A stretch of DNA of 64,000 nucleotides from an uncultured Pseudomonadota bacterium (GTDB taxonomy: Bacteria; Myxococcota_A; UBA796; GCA-2862545): the NCBI GenBank assembly GCA_913061235.1, contig CAJXTB010000002.1:186001-250000 (forward strand). The letters run 5' to 3'. Position 1 is the stretch's first letter, and each line of letters begins with the position of its first letter. This document shows, one piece after another, positions 25,302-34,248 of this stretch. The notes beneath the pieces were generated by a model. It did no database searches. It saw only the letters and a program-made list of their open reading frames with translations, and was not told where the DNA came from. Made by a program: the position numbers and the translations under genes.

Positions 25302-26141
25302 TCACCAAGTCAGGAAGGCGGAAGCGGACAGGTCGTACCCGCGCGCGGAGTTTCGAGCGAGAGGGATGACACCGGCCGCGACTTGAAGTCCGGCACCCGG
25401 CAGGGCGTCTAGACCGGTGCCGAAAACAGCAGCTTGCACATATGCAAGCTCTCGGCTTCCCACTTCGGGGTCTCCACCGATGAGGTTGACGTTGCCGTTG
25501 GTGTACAGGTTCACTGCAAGATTGTCGGGGACCACCCACATGCCGAGTCCTGCGGATGCGTAGGCGCCGCTCTTGAACTCTTCGGTGCGGAATCGTGGAC
25601 CGGCTTCGGCGGTGAACCATCCGCGCTTGAAGGACACGCCGCCCATAATCTTGATGGTGATGTCGAGGTTGGTGTCCCCGAGCTGAGGGAAGTTGCGTGC
25701 TGTGGCGGCAAGCAGCTCTGACGACATGCCCTTGGCCTCATTGAAGTCAACGGGGTCGCGGTAGGTGGGCACGCGGAGCTCAACTCCCCAGGCAATGGGC
25801 TTGCTTGGGTGTAGGCGACCATCGATCTCAAAGCGCAGGTCGCCGGTCCAGGCGTAGTTCCACGCAACATCCCCAGAGGCCTTGTTGGTCGCCGCTACAA
25901 ATGGCAGTGAGCCCACCACCTGGATGCCTCGGCCAAGACCCACTTCAAAGTAGGTGTCGAACGACTGCGAACGATAGGCCAGTCCGGTGGATTCACCGTC
26001 AACAAAGCCGTTGTCGGACACGAACCGGGTGGTCCCAATCTTGGCGAATCCGTGGCCAAGGTCACGCACCCAAGGACCGGCTGAGGCCAGTGAGGGGGCG
26101 GCTAGAGCGGCCATGACGAACAAGGTGGTGAGATGTCGCAT
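25302..26141 (-). CDS. Outer-membrane beta-barrel protein
   Basis: 279 residues; signal peptide MRHLTTLFVMAALAAPSLASAGP. The mature protein is made of alternating amphipathic strands with aromatic ends, e.g. HGFAKIGTTRFVSD, FDTYFEVGLGRGIQVVGSLPF, WFTAEAGPRFRT and a final strand GYDLSASAFLTW ending in an aromatic residue, as usual for barrel insertion. No transporter motif. It is followed at 4 bp by msrP and is probably in the same transcript, so it may have some link to envelope redox repair, but that is only inference. Confidence 0.8.
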   Translation of the reverse strand: MRHLTTLFVMAALAAPSLASAGPWVRDLGHGFAKIGTTRFVSDNGFVDGESTGLAYRSQSFDTYFEVGLGRGIQVVGSLPFVAATNKASGDVAWNYAWTGDLRFEIDGRLHPSKPIAWGVELRVPTYRDPVDFNEAKGMSSELLAATARNFPQLGDTNLDITIKIMGGVSFKRGWFTAEAGPRFRTEEFKSGAYASAGLGMWVVPDNLAVNLYTNGNVNLIGGDPEVGSRELAYVQAAVFGTGLDALPGAGLQVAAGVIPLARNSARGYDLSASAFLTW

Positions 26142-26199
26142 TGGTCTCTCTACGCGGCAGTTTTCACTTGGTTACATCAAAGCACTCAAAAACACGCTG

Positions 26200-27147
26200 T
26201 TACGCGAGTCCGCGCTGGCGCAGATCAAAGACGGTGTCGGAGAGGGTCGTCAATGGATCTCGCGGGGACCAGTCCAGACCGCTCGCGGCCTTGCTGTCGT
26301 CGAGCCACCACCAATGCCGTGTGAGCTCCATGTCCATTCGCGTCAGCGGGAGCCGAGGTGTAAAGCCGTCCTTGCCCAAGTTCGGTAGCCAAGCCAAGAC
26401 GCGGTTTGCGACTGCAGGTGTTGGCAGTGGGGCTCGCTTTCCGGTGAGGCGTGCCAGCCGACCGTAAAAATCGGCGAAGGACCAGTTAGCAGCGCCCAAT
26501 AGGTAGCGTTCTCCGGGGGTACCCTCGGTCAGTAGGTGCGCGGTAGTCTGCGCCACGTCGCGAACGTCTGCGAACGACAGGCCGCCTGTGGGAGCAAAGG
26601 GGACTTGGTCGCGCAAGAAGCGCCGAACCGTCTCTGTAGCCGCGCCATCTGGGTCTCCAGGGCCGAGCAATAGGGACGGGTTCACGCAGACGACAGCGAG
26701 TTCGTCGTCATTGGCGGCCAGAGCCAGTTGTTCGGCACGTAGCTTGGAGCGATAATATGGCCATCCTGAGATAACGCTGATGGGAGGCGGTGAATTCTCG
26801 GTAGTGACCGTGGCTGTGGTGGTGACGGCGACCGTTCCGCTGCTGCTGACATGGACCAGTCGTGGCACGCCGGCTCGGCGGCACTCGGCAATGACGTTCT
26901 CGGTGCCATCGACGTGAACGGCCCAAGTCAGTGCGGCGCCGTCTTCGGTGTGGTCGACACGACCCGCCGCATGAATGACGACGTCACAGCCGTCAAAGAC
27001 CCCGCGCAGCGAGCTGGCACTGGTGACGTCAGCGGAGACGCCGGCCGCGTTTGGCCGACGGCTCAGCGGCACGACTTCGTGTTCCGCCAAAACATTCATC
27101 AGGTGGGTGCCTAAGAATCCGGTGGCCCCGGTGACCGCAACGCGCAT
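26200..27147 (-). CDS. NAD-dependent epimerase/dehydratase-type SDR
   Basis: 315 residues; its ATG directly follows the stop of the megaenzyme gene (TAGATG). It is an extended SDR: AVTGATGFLGTHLMNVL, then DVVIHAAGRVDHTED, VHVSSSGTVAVT, the catalytic YYRSKLRAEQLAL (YxxxK) and NPSLLLGPGD. The layout is like dihydroflavonol reductase / 3-beta-HSD-type enzymes that act on carbonyls in lipids or secondary metabolites. As the last gene of the lipid operon (HAD - LarA-like - megaenzyme - SDR) it may reduce a keto intermediate of the lipid made there. Confidence 0.9.
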   Translation of the reverse strand: MRVAVTGATGFLGTHLMNVLAEHEVVPLSRRPNAAGVSADVTSASSLRGVFDGCDVVIHAAGRVDHTEDGAALTWAVHVDGTENVIAECRRAGVPRLVHVSSSGTVAVTTTATVTTENSPPPISVISGWPYYRSKLRAEQLALAANDDELAVVCVNPSLLLGPGDPDGAATETVRRFLRDQVPFAPTGGLSFADVRDVAQTTAHLLTEGTPGERYLLGAANWSFADFYGRLARLTGKRAPLPTPAVANRVLAWLPNLGKDGFTPRLPLTRMDMELTRHWWWLDDSKAASGLDWSPRDPLTTLSDTVFDLRQRGLA

Positions 27148-30100
27148 CTAGTTGGCCAGCTCGGGAGACAGGTCGAAGACCCGCGCGAACTCAATGACCA
27201 GAGGAATTTCGTTGGTCTTGATGGCACCGGAGATGAACTCAGGAGGTCCTGGAAGCCAGGCATCGTCGATGATGCGTCGCATGACTTCGGCGGAGGTCTT
27301 CACAACGCAGTCGGCGCTGCCGCCTGTGGGCCGTCCGGCACGAACATCACAGCCGTCGGCGTCTACCGTGACGGTAAACCGTGGGCCCGTTGCGTCGCCC
27401 AAGCTGAAGTACCAAGACATGGGCCGCTGAACGCGGTCCGACGCAAGACGCTCACGTAGACTGTGGAAAGCGGCTTGAATGTCGCGCGGTCCTTCAACCT
27501 TCGGTGGGGCGAGAAGGTCGTCGCTCTCTGGGTCGAAGACCCGGCCATCACGCAGGGCGCTGACAGCGTGTTGCGCCAGGCTGGTGACGGTTCGCGCGGC
27601 GTCTGCTGGACGGCGGTCGGCTAGGGCCTTCTTGAGTCGAGAGATAGGAATGGGCGGGCCAATTCGGACCTCAACCTTGCGACCGCGTGGGAAGAAGGAA
27701 CCCTTCGGCAGCACGTTGTGAGTGCCCTCGAGCCAGATGGGAAGGATGTCGACCTCGGCCTCAAGGGCGAGCTTGCCAACCAGTGGCTTGAAGTCTCCAA
27801 GCGAGCCGTCGGTGCGGCGGGTGCCCTCGGGGAAGAGAAGTACGATGTTGCCGTCGTCTACGATGCGTCGGGCCTGGTCCAAGCTGGCTCGGAATCCGCC
27901 TTCACGGTCGAGCGGGGCGAGGTTGGTCAGCTGCTCAAAGTAGGCGACCCACCACTTGTTGCCCTCGAAGAAGTAGTCCTGGGCGGCCAGGCCGACGATG
28001 CGCTCGCCGTAGGTACCGAGCGCGTACTTGACGAGGCCCATGTCCAAGTGAGAGGTGTGGTTACTCACCACAATGACGTTGCGGTTCTGCGGGATGAACG
28101 CCCGGCCGGTGACCCGTGTGGTCATGGCTTGCGAATACAGCCGACGCTGAGCCGAGGCCAATGCGTTCTTGATGGGTTCCCGTAGCGGAGCCGGAATGTT
28201 GATGGGCTCGTTGGCCTCTTCTTCAACCACATCGATCAGCGCGATTGGAGCTTCGACCAGTCGCACGACATCGCCCAACGTCTCACACGCCATGAGCGCG
28301 GAGGTGTCTGGCTTGTGGTCGGTCGCGGCATCTAGGGCAGCCGCTAGCTCAACCCACATCAGCGAGTCGAAGCCAAGGTCGCCGGACAGGGATGTCGAGG
28401 AACTGAGTGTGGCCTCGCTGACACCGGCAATGGCTGCAATCGCCCGCGGGACAACACCGTCGGCAATCCGGTCTGTGCTCTCTCCGGCGGCGGCCACAAG
28501 AGTCTCCATGACCTCGCGTACCTTGGGTCGTTGGACCTTACGGGTGGATGTTCGCGGAAGTGGGGCGTCGACTAAGTGAATGACGGTCGGGCGCTGGACT
28601 GAGGTCAAGCCCTTGATTCGGTCCGCTAGGGCAGACCGTGCCGCCAAATGCCCGGCATGGTCTGGGTCACTTGGAACAGCGAGCAGTCCGAGACGCTCGC
28701 CACCGCGAGGGTCACTGATGCCAACGAGGGCCAGCTCTTCAATGGCGTCGGGCAGGCCAATGCGCTCCTCGACGTCATCTAGGTAGATGTTCTCACCGCT
28801 GGCAGTGACGACGACGTCTTTCGCGCGACCCACAAGCGTGAGGCGGCCCTTGTGGTCGAGGCGGCCGAGGTCTCCGGTGCGAAGCCACTCACCGTCGAGC
28901 GCAGCGTCGGTCGCGGCATCGTTCTCGTAGTAGCCAGCCATGACGTTCTTGCCACGGGCCTGTACCTCGCCAATCCCGTGTTCATCGGGGTCTGCGATGC
29001 GCAGGGTGACGCCTGGGATGGGCTTGCCAACACTTCCAGGACGTGAGCCGGGTCCGCCTTTGGCGACAGCCAGCACAGGGGCGGCTTCGGTGAGGCCATA
29101 GCCTTCCGCCAGGGAGAAGCCGAGGCCTTGGAACAACGCGTGGGTGTCCTTCGGTAGCGCGGCTCCACCGCTGATCAGCAGCCGAATGTGGCCACCTAGG
29201 CGCCGGTGAACGGAACCGAAAGCGAGCTGTCCAAAGTCGAGACCCGTGGACTGACCCACGGCGCGGTTCGCGCTCAACATTGCGTCGAACCCGAGCTCGA
29301 CGAGACGGCCCCGGTCGCGAACTTGGCCGCGGATACGGCGCTCAAGTAGCTGCCAGAGGGCTGGAACGCCGACCATCGCGGTGATGCGTCCGGCTTCGAG
29401 TCCAAAGGCCAAGCGGTCCGCGTCCAGGGAATCCAAGTACAGGATGCGTGAGCCGCGAGACAGGGGCAGCAACAGGCCGCACGAGAACTCGAAGGTGTGG
29501 TGAAGCGGCAGGACCGACAAGACACGGTCTGAGGGCCGCAGCGGGAAGAGTGCGCCAATCGAGCCCAAGATAGCGGTGAAGTTGCCGTGGGTGAGCATGA
29601 CACCCTTGGGGTCGCCGGTCGTGCCGCTTGTGAACAGGACGGCGGCCAGGTCGGCTTCAGTCGCACGATGCATGGTGGCTTGGGGACCAATGGCCCCGGT
29701 CGCGATGAGGTCGTGGATGTGAAGGTCGGTCTTGGCGTAGCTGGGACTGGCGACGTCATCGACAATCGCGTGGCGGGCACCGGACTTGTCAGCCACACGT
29801 GCGACGTCCGCGGCGGGCATGTCTGCGTCTACGGGCACAACCACGGCACCTGCACACACAACGCCAAACCACGCAATGGGCCACTCAGGACGGTTGCGGC
29901 CGCTCAAGATGACCCGGTCTCCTGGCGCGACGCCGGCTTCTGCCAGACGCTTCGCAACAGCGAGAGCCCGTGTGCGCATCTCGGCGAATGAGACCCGTGA
30001 CAGGCCATCTTCTTCGGTGCGCATCAAGGCGGGCATCAGGTCAAAGCGCTCTGCAACCTCGTCGAGAAGGTCGGTCAGCGTGTCGTACGAAGCGAGCGGT

Positions 30101-31749
30101 TGCTTGTCGCGCTTCATCTTGGCTTCAATCAGCGGAAAGCAGTTCTCTTCGAGACCGGGAACATGGACCTGCTGCATGTAGTGGCGCCAGTCGATGTCTT
30201 GCGGACGGTAGGCCAGCAGCTCCCGTTCATGGTCGCTCATTCGCGCCAGGGCAGACTGAACGTTTGCCGTTGAGAACCGGTAGGTGTGTGTGGCCATGAA
30301 CGGCAAGAACTGGTCGAGGATGTACGCCTTGAGCGACAGTGCACTGGACGCTGTGTCCAGACCCTTGATGGCCGGATTAACGACCGTGGCAAGCGGGGTC
30401 TTGCGAAGTTTCGACAGCCAACCACTCGCCTGGGCGGCGAGCTCACTGACCCGCTTGGGACCGCGGTGAATGTAGGTGTCCGCAGTCATTTGGGTGGGTT
30501 CGAAGCGGGCCATGATGCGGTCGAATGGACTGGCACCTTGCTTGCGAAGCTGCTTTCGTTTGTACAGCGCTACAATCTCGATGAAGCGGGTCACCAACAG
30601 CGGGTTGATGTCGCTAGTACCGAGCTGGTAGACGATCTTGTGGCTGCCTTCCAGAAGCTCCGCGAGTGCGGCAATCATGCCGGCAGCAACGTGGTCGACG
30701 GGGATGATGTCGAGGGTCGAGGTCTTGCTGGTTGGGAAGCGACCGGGCGAGTTGAGGCCCAGGTAGATGACCGGACCGGTGGTGTTGATGCCTTCGTTCC
30801 AGCCGGGGCGCGGAAAGTCCACTGCGGACTCAATGACGGCTGGGCGAACGAGGGTGAACGGTAGTCCGCTATCTGCCAGCACCTGCTCACCAATGGACTT
30901 GGTGTAGGTGTAGGTGTTGTGCCAGCCCCAGAAGACGGCGCGTTCCATGCCAACTTCGGACAGGCGGTTCCGTTCGTACCGTGCGCGAACCCGCTTGACC
31001 TCAGACTCTAGTGCCGAGCCACGGGTGGGCTCCCCGCGCTTGGTGAGGTTGGCCTTGGCCGTGTCTAGGAAGTCGGCTTGGCGGAAGGCATCGTTGGTGC
31101 GGTGGCGAACGTGGTCGACCAGGTCCACGCACTCGGCAATCTCGCGCTCTGCGGACCACAAAGAGCGGTCGAGCTCGTCTGCGCGCGGGAAGGGGAACTC
31201 GCGTGGGTCCACTTCTGCGACTTCACCGGTTCTTCCGCCCGCAACGTAGCAAGTGGACGTGTGCAGGAAGGAGATGTTGCCGAGGTCTTTGGCGAGGGAG
31301 ACCAAGTTCTGCATGCCGAAGGCGTTGGCGCGCAGGGCGTAGTCGAGGGGTGGGTTGAAGTCGACGAGTCCAGCCACGTTGACCAAGGCATCCACGGAGC
31401 CACGAATGGCGTCGCGCACCTCTTGTGGGACACCACCGAACGGCTTCTCGACATCGCCTGGAATTGGTGTGACTTTGCTGCGTAGGAAGTCGTCGAAGTC
31501 GTCACCGTGGCGCTTGCGCAGTGGGTCGAAGCAGGCGCTCGTCGCAATCTGGGACCAAAAGCGTGTCTGCGAGTCCAAGATGACGTCGCCATCTGCGTTG
31601 GTTCGCTGGCGAACGACCATGTGGACGTGAGCGGTGTCGGGAAAGTGGGTGAGCACCATGGCCAACCACACTTTGCCAAGGAACCCCGTTCCACCGAAGG
31701 CAACGAGGCGCTTTCCAGCGAGGGTATCTGCGACGGAGAGCGTGCTCAC
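27148..31749 (-). CDS. Multidomain fatty acyl reductase-AMP ligase-ACP-acyltransferase-SCP2, ElbD-like
   Basis: 1533 residues; GTG overlapping the LarA-like stop (GTGA). Domains in order: acyl reductase with NAD(P)-loop AFGGTGFLGKVW (18-29) and YTYTKSIGEQVL near 280, ending near 550; AMP-forming acyl ligase about 560-1080 with LFTSGTTGDPKGVML near 700 and YGLTEAAPVL; acyl carrier domain with LGFDSLMW near 1125; PlsC-type acyltransferase with NHTSHLD near 1226 and LLFPEGTR near 1305; and a C-terminal SCP2-like domain about 1425-1533. It could activate a fatty acid, load and reduce it, and acylate a glycerol backbone. The order resembles Myxococcus ElbD of ether-lipid synthesis, as I recall it. 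Product not proven. Confidence 0.9.
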   Translation of the reverse strand: MSTLSVADTLAGKRLVAFGGTGFLGKVWLAMVLTHFPDTAHVHMVVRQRTNADGDVILDSQTRFWSQIATSACFDPLRKRHGDDFDDFLRSKVTPIPGDVEKPFGGVPQEVRDAIRGSVDALVNVAGLVDFNPPLDYALRANAFGMQNLVSLAKDLGNISFLHTSTCYVAGGRTGEVAEVDPREFPFPRADELDRSLWSAEREIAECVDLVDHVRHRTNDAFRQADFLDTAKANLTKRGEPTRGSALESEVKRVRARYERNRLSEVGMERAVFWGWHNTYTYTKSIGEQVLADSGLPFTLVRPAVIESAVDFPRPGWNEGINTTGPVIYLGLNSPGRFPTSKTSTLDIIPVDHVAAGMIAALAELLEGSHKIVYQLGTSDINPLLVTRFIEIVALYKRKQLRKQGASPFDRIMARFEPTQMTADTYIHRGPKRVSELAAQASGWLSKLRKTPLATVVNPAIKGLDTASSALSLKAYILDQFLPFMATHTYRFSTANVQSALARMSDHERELLAYRPQDIDWRHYMQQVHVPGLEENCFPLIEAKMKRDKQPLASYDTLTDLLDEVAERFDLMPALMRTEEDGLSRVSFAEMRTRALAVAKRLAEAGVAPGDRVILSGRNRPEWPIAWFGVVCAGAVVVPVDADMPAADVARVADKSGARHAIVDDVASPSYAKTDLHIHDLIATGAIGPQATMHRATEADLAAVLFTSGTTGDPKGVMLTHGNFTAILGSIGALFPLRPSDRVLSVLPLHHTFEFSCGLLLPLSRGSRILYLDSLDADRLAFGLEAGRITAMVGVPALWQLLERRIRGQVRDRGRLVELGFDAMLSANRAVGQSTGLDFGQLAFGSVHRRLGGHIRLLISGGAALPKDTHALFQGLGFSLAEGYGLTEAAPVLAVAKGGPGSRPGSVGKPIPGVTLRIADPDEHGIGEVQARGKNVMAGYYENDAATDAALDGEWLRTGDLGRLDHKGRLTLVGRAKDVVVTASGENIYLDDVEERIGLPDAIEELALVGISDPRGGERLGLLAVPSDPDHAGHLAARSALADRIKGLTSVQRPTVIHLVDAPLPRTSTRKVQRPKVREVMETLVAAAGESTDRIADGVVPRAIAAIAGVSEATLSSSTSLSGDLGFDSLMWVELAAALDAATDHKPDTSALMACETLGDVVRLVEAPIALIDVVEEEANEPINIPAPLREPIKNALASAQRRLYSQAMTTRVTGRAFIPQNRNVIVVSNHTSHLDMGLVKYALGTYGERIVGLAAQDYFFEGNKWWVAYFEQLTNLAPLDREGGFRASLDQARRIVDDGNIVLLFPEGTRRTDGSLGDFKPLVGKLALEAEVDILPIWLEGTHNVLPKGSFFPRGRKVEVRIGPPIPISRLKKALADRRPADAARTVTSLAQHAVSALRDGRVFDPESDDLLAPPKVEGPRDIQAAFHSLRERLASDRVQRPMSWYFSLGDATGPRFTVTVDADGCDVRAGRPTGGSADCVVKTSAEVMRRIIDDAWLPGPPEFISGAIKTNEIPLVIEFARVFDLSPELAN

Positions 31750-33350
31750 TTGGCCTCCGCAGAGTCAGGCTCCGGTGTGACCTCCGCCATCACCAACGGA
31801 CACATGTGCATGCAGGTAATGGACGGGTCTTCCGGTGCGGTTTCCCGAGCCATACGAAGCGCTTCGTCCATGGTCTTGGCAGTTTCATAGCCCAGGACCT
31901 TGGGCACGTATTCGTTGTCTGCGCCAACAATGATGACGCGGCCAATGTGCTGCCGTCCGTTCTCGCCCCAGTACCACATGTAGAAGGGGTGAACGGGGTG
32001 GTAGCCCTTTCCAGTGCGGTACATCTGGATGTAGCCAGCGTTCTGCGAAAAGCGCTTCTCGTGCTTCTTGTGCAGCTCCATCGCGTCGCGCGTCTGGGGT
32101 AGCAGCTCGTGGAAGAACTCAACGTACGGCGCGTGTTGGTCACGGTCGAACTTGTCCGATGCCGGGTGTAGAGCGATGACCGTGCCGCCCTTCTTCACAA
32201 CGGGCATGCCGCGGTGAAGGTTGAACAAGTAGCCTTCGATCTGGACCGACAGTAGCAGCGGGTTGAGGTAGGCCCCAACGTTGTACGGGCTGATGTACGG
32301 CACGGGGAACACCGCAATGTCGGCCTGGCCTTCGATGGGTACAACGAGCTGTTGGGTGACCTTCTTGAGGGCTTGCTCGTGTACTTCTTCACACTCGCCC
32401 GCCCAGACGCCGGTCACCTCGTAGGGGGCTGGAACCTTCTCGAAGATGGCCTGTCGCAGCGGCTGTGGAGTCCACTCGAGAGTCTTGACTAGCGCTTTCA
32501 TGGCCGCGCGCTCGGTGCCCGTCAGCTCGTCCTCATTCTTTCCCAGGAACTCAAGCGTGCTGTCGAACATGCGGTTGTTGAGGGTCGACTCAATGTGGAA
32601 GACGTCCAGCTTGTCGTCGATAAACTTGCCAATCTCCTCCATCTTCTTCGACAGGGTGCTCGTCTCTGGCTGCATGTACGACTTGGTCGCCCGAATGGTG
32701 TTCGGGTTGTGGTGCGCCTTGAGAGTGCGGTAGCCAGCCAGGCCAGTGCCCACAGATTTGTGTCCGCCGTTCATAGGAACGAAGGTCAGGTTCACGTAGA
32801 TGAGCAGGTCGCTCTCTGCAGCGCGTCGGTTCAGCTCGACAGGCATTCCAGACGCCGTCTCACCGAGCAGAACCAGGCCTCCTGGCTTTTCTGCGTCATG
32901 GTTGTAGAGCTTTTCTGGCCAGAATCGTCCATGGACCCGGTCTCCGACCATGCGCTTGACTTCAGCTTCTGTCATGGGACGGTGGAACGCAGTGGCGATA
33001 ATCCAGTGGATATCGGTGACGCCGTGGTCGTCGAACAAGTCGAGCAGGACCTCGCACATGCGCTGGCGAACGTCTGGCTTGCGCATCTGTGGAAGTGGCA
33101 TCGACAGGTCGTCAATGGCGACGGTCACCGACATGCCTGGGCGTAGCTTGGAGTACAGCGGCTCAGCGCCTAGCGGATGATTGACCGCGTACCGAATCGC
33201 AGCATCGGGGTCGCGAAGACCAGCCATGGGTGGCTTTGGGTAGACGACGCGTGTGCCTGCAGGCAGGTCGACTTCGACGAGCTGGTCTCCACTGAACAGC
33301 ACCCGAGGACGGCTAGTGTGGTCGAGAGTAACAACGCAGGGATGGGCCAT
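31746..33350 (-). CDS. LarA (lactate racemase N-terminal) domain protein
   Basis: 534 residues, ATG. Near residue 198 is NGGHKSVGTGLAGYRTL with a following HHNPNTI, and before it SVTVAIDDLSMPLP; together these match the LarA/DUF2088 fold, which in lactate racemase holds a nickel-pincer cofactor using His and Lys residues. It is about 100 residues longer than LarA. LarA relatives act on 2-hydroxy acids, so a hydroxyacid or polyol lipid precursor is possible. No larB/larC/larE cofactor genes are in the window. Between the HAD phosphatase (3 bp gap) and the megaenzyme (4 bp overlap), so it is likely part of the lipid pathway. Confidence 0.85.
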   Translation of the reverse strand: MAHPCVVTLDHTSRPRVLFSGDQLVEVDLPAGTRVVYPKPPMAGLRDPDAAIRYAVNHPLGAEPLYSKLRPGMSVTVAIDDLSMPLPQMRKPDVRQRMCEVLLDLFDDHGVTDIHWIIATAFHRPMTEAEVKRMVGDRVHGRFWPEKLYNHDAEKPGGLVLLGETASGMPVELNRRAAESDLLIYVNLTFVPMNGGHKSVGTGLAGYRTLKAHHNPNTIRATKSYMQPETSTLSKKMEEIGKFIDDKLDVFHIESTLNNRMFDSTLEFLGKNEDELTGTERAAMKALVKTLEWTPQPLRQAIFEKVPAPYEVTGVWAGECEEVHEQALKKVTQQLVVPIEGQADIAVFPVPYISPYNVGAYLNPLLLSVQIEGYLFNLHRGMPVVKKGGTVIALHPASDKFDRDQHAPYVEFFHELLPQTRDAMELHKKHEKRFSQNAGYIQMYRTGKGYHPVHPFYMWYWGENGRQHIGRVIIVGADNEYVPKVLGYETAKTMDEALRMARETAPEDPSITCMHMCPLVMAEVTPEPDSAEAK

Positions 33351-33353
33351 GAT

Positions 33354-34016
33354 CTAGGCTCGCAGGTCGAGAATGGGCCACGAGTAGGCGCGCGCGAGGC
33401 GGGCCAGCTTGCGGTCAGGATGTACGCAGTAAGGGTGTCCGACGATAGAAAGCATCGGGACGTCGGAGTAGCTGTCGGAGTAGGCGAAGGCCTCGGCGAG
33501 GTCGTGCCCATGCTCCCGAGCGTCGTCCGACATGAGACGGGCTTTGGTTGGGCCGGCGACGACAGGCCGCTTGAGCTTGCCAGTGGCCACGCCGTGCTTC
33601 ATTTCCAGGCGATTCGCGATGACGCGGTCCGCTCCTAGATGGCGGGCCAGAGGAGCCATGGTGATGTCCAGCGAGCCAGTGACGAAGACCACATCTTGGC
33701 CTGCGTCCTTGCACTTGCGAACCAAGTCGACCGAGCCTGCGTACATCCGGGGAATCACGACCTCTTCAAACACCTCTTCGGCGAGGGTCGCGAGGCGGTC
33801 TTGTGACATGCCCTTGTACTGGGCGTAGAGCATCTCGTTGAAGAGTCTGCGGTCTTTCACTTCTGCCATGGCCATTGAGGGGCCACGCAGGAAGGCTCGA
33901 CCCACACGGCGGGCTGAAGCCAGCGGAGACTGTTGGTTCGACAAGAACCACCAAGTGGGATGGAGAAGGTTCGTTCCAACCAACGTTCCATCTACATCGA
34001 AGTAGGCTACGCCCAT
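33354..34016 (-). CDS. HAD-superfamily IB phosphatase (PSPase-like)
   Basis: 220 residues, ATG. Motif I is FDVDGTLVGTN with the nucleophile Asp near 7; motif II VFVTGSLD; and motif IV YSDSYSDVPMLSIVG. The region WWFLSNQQSPLASARRVG with FLRGPSMAM fits subclass IB (SerB/PSPase-like) enzymes acting on small phosphate monoesters. First gene of the lipid operon. A plausible role is dephosphorylating a lipid phosphate or glycerol phosphate intermediate. HAD-IB genes also occur beside PlsC-type acyltransferases in other bacteria. Confidence 0.9.
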   Translation of the reverse strand: MGVAYFDVDGTLVGTNLLHPTWWFLSNQQSPLASARRVGRAFLRGPSMAMAEVKDRRLFNEMLYAQYKGMSQDRLATLAEEVFEEVVIPRMYAGSVDLVRKCKDAGQDVVFVTGSLDITMAPLARHLGADRVIANRLEMKHGVATGKLKRPVVAGPTKARLMSDDAREHGHDLAEAFAYSDSYSDVPMLSIVGHPYCVHPDRKLARLARAYSWPILDLRA

Positions 34017-34248
34017 GTTTTGGCCCCCTGGTAGCCGGTGGCACTAACCCAACGGCAGCATGCGGCCGGATCCGCGCGCAGCCTAGGTAAGGCCCAGAGA
34101 GTCACCAACGCGTCACCTGTGGGGGTTCACAGGCAAAGGGGTATCCAATGGGGTACTACGGGCCGCCTTTGGGGGCTGTGCGCAGGATCGAATGATCTCA
34201 AGTTGCGCAGATTCCTCAATTATTAGGTTTATACGGAGTGTTCTGCCC

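Noticed and set aside
27718-28185. Plus-strand open frames within the megaenzyme
   Set aside because: Shadows of the PlsC domain; no ribosome site and no family match.
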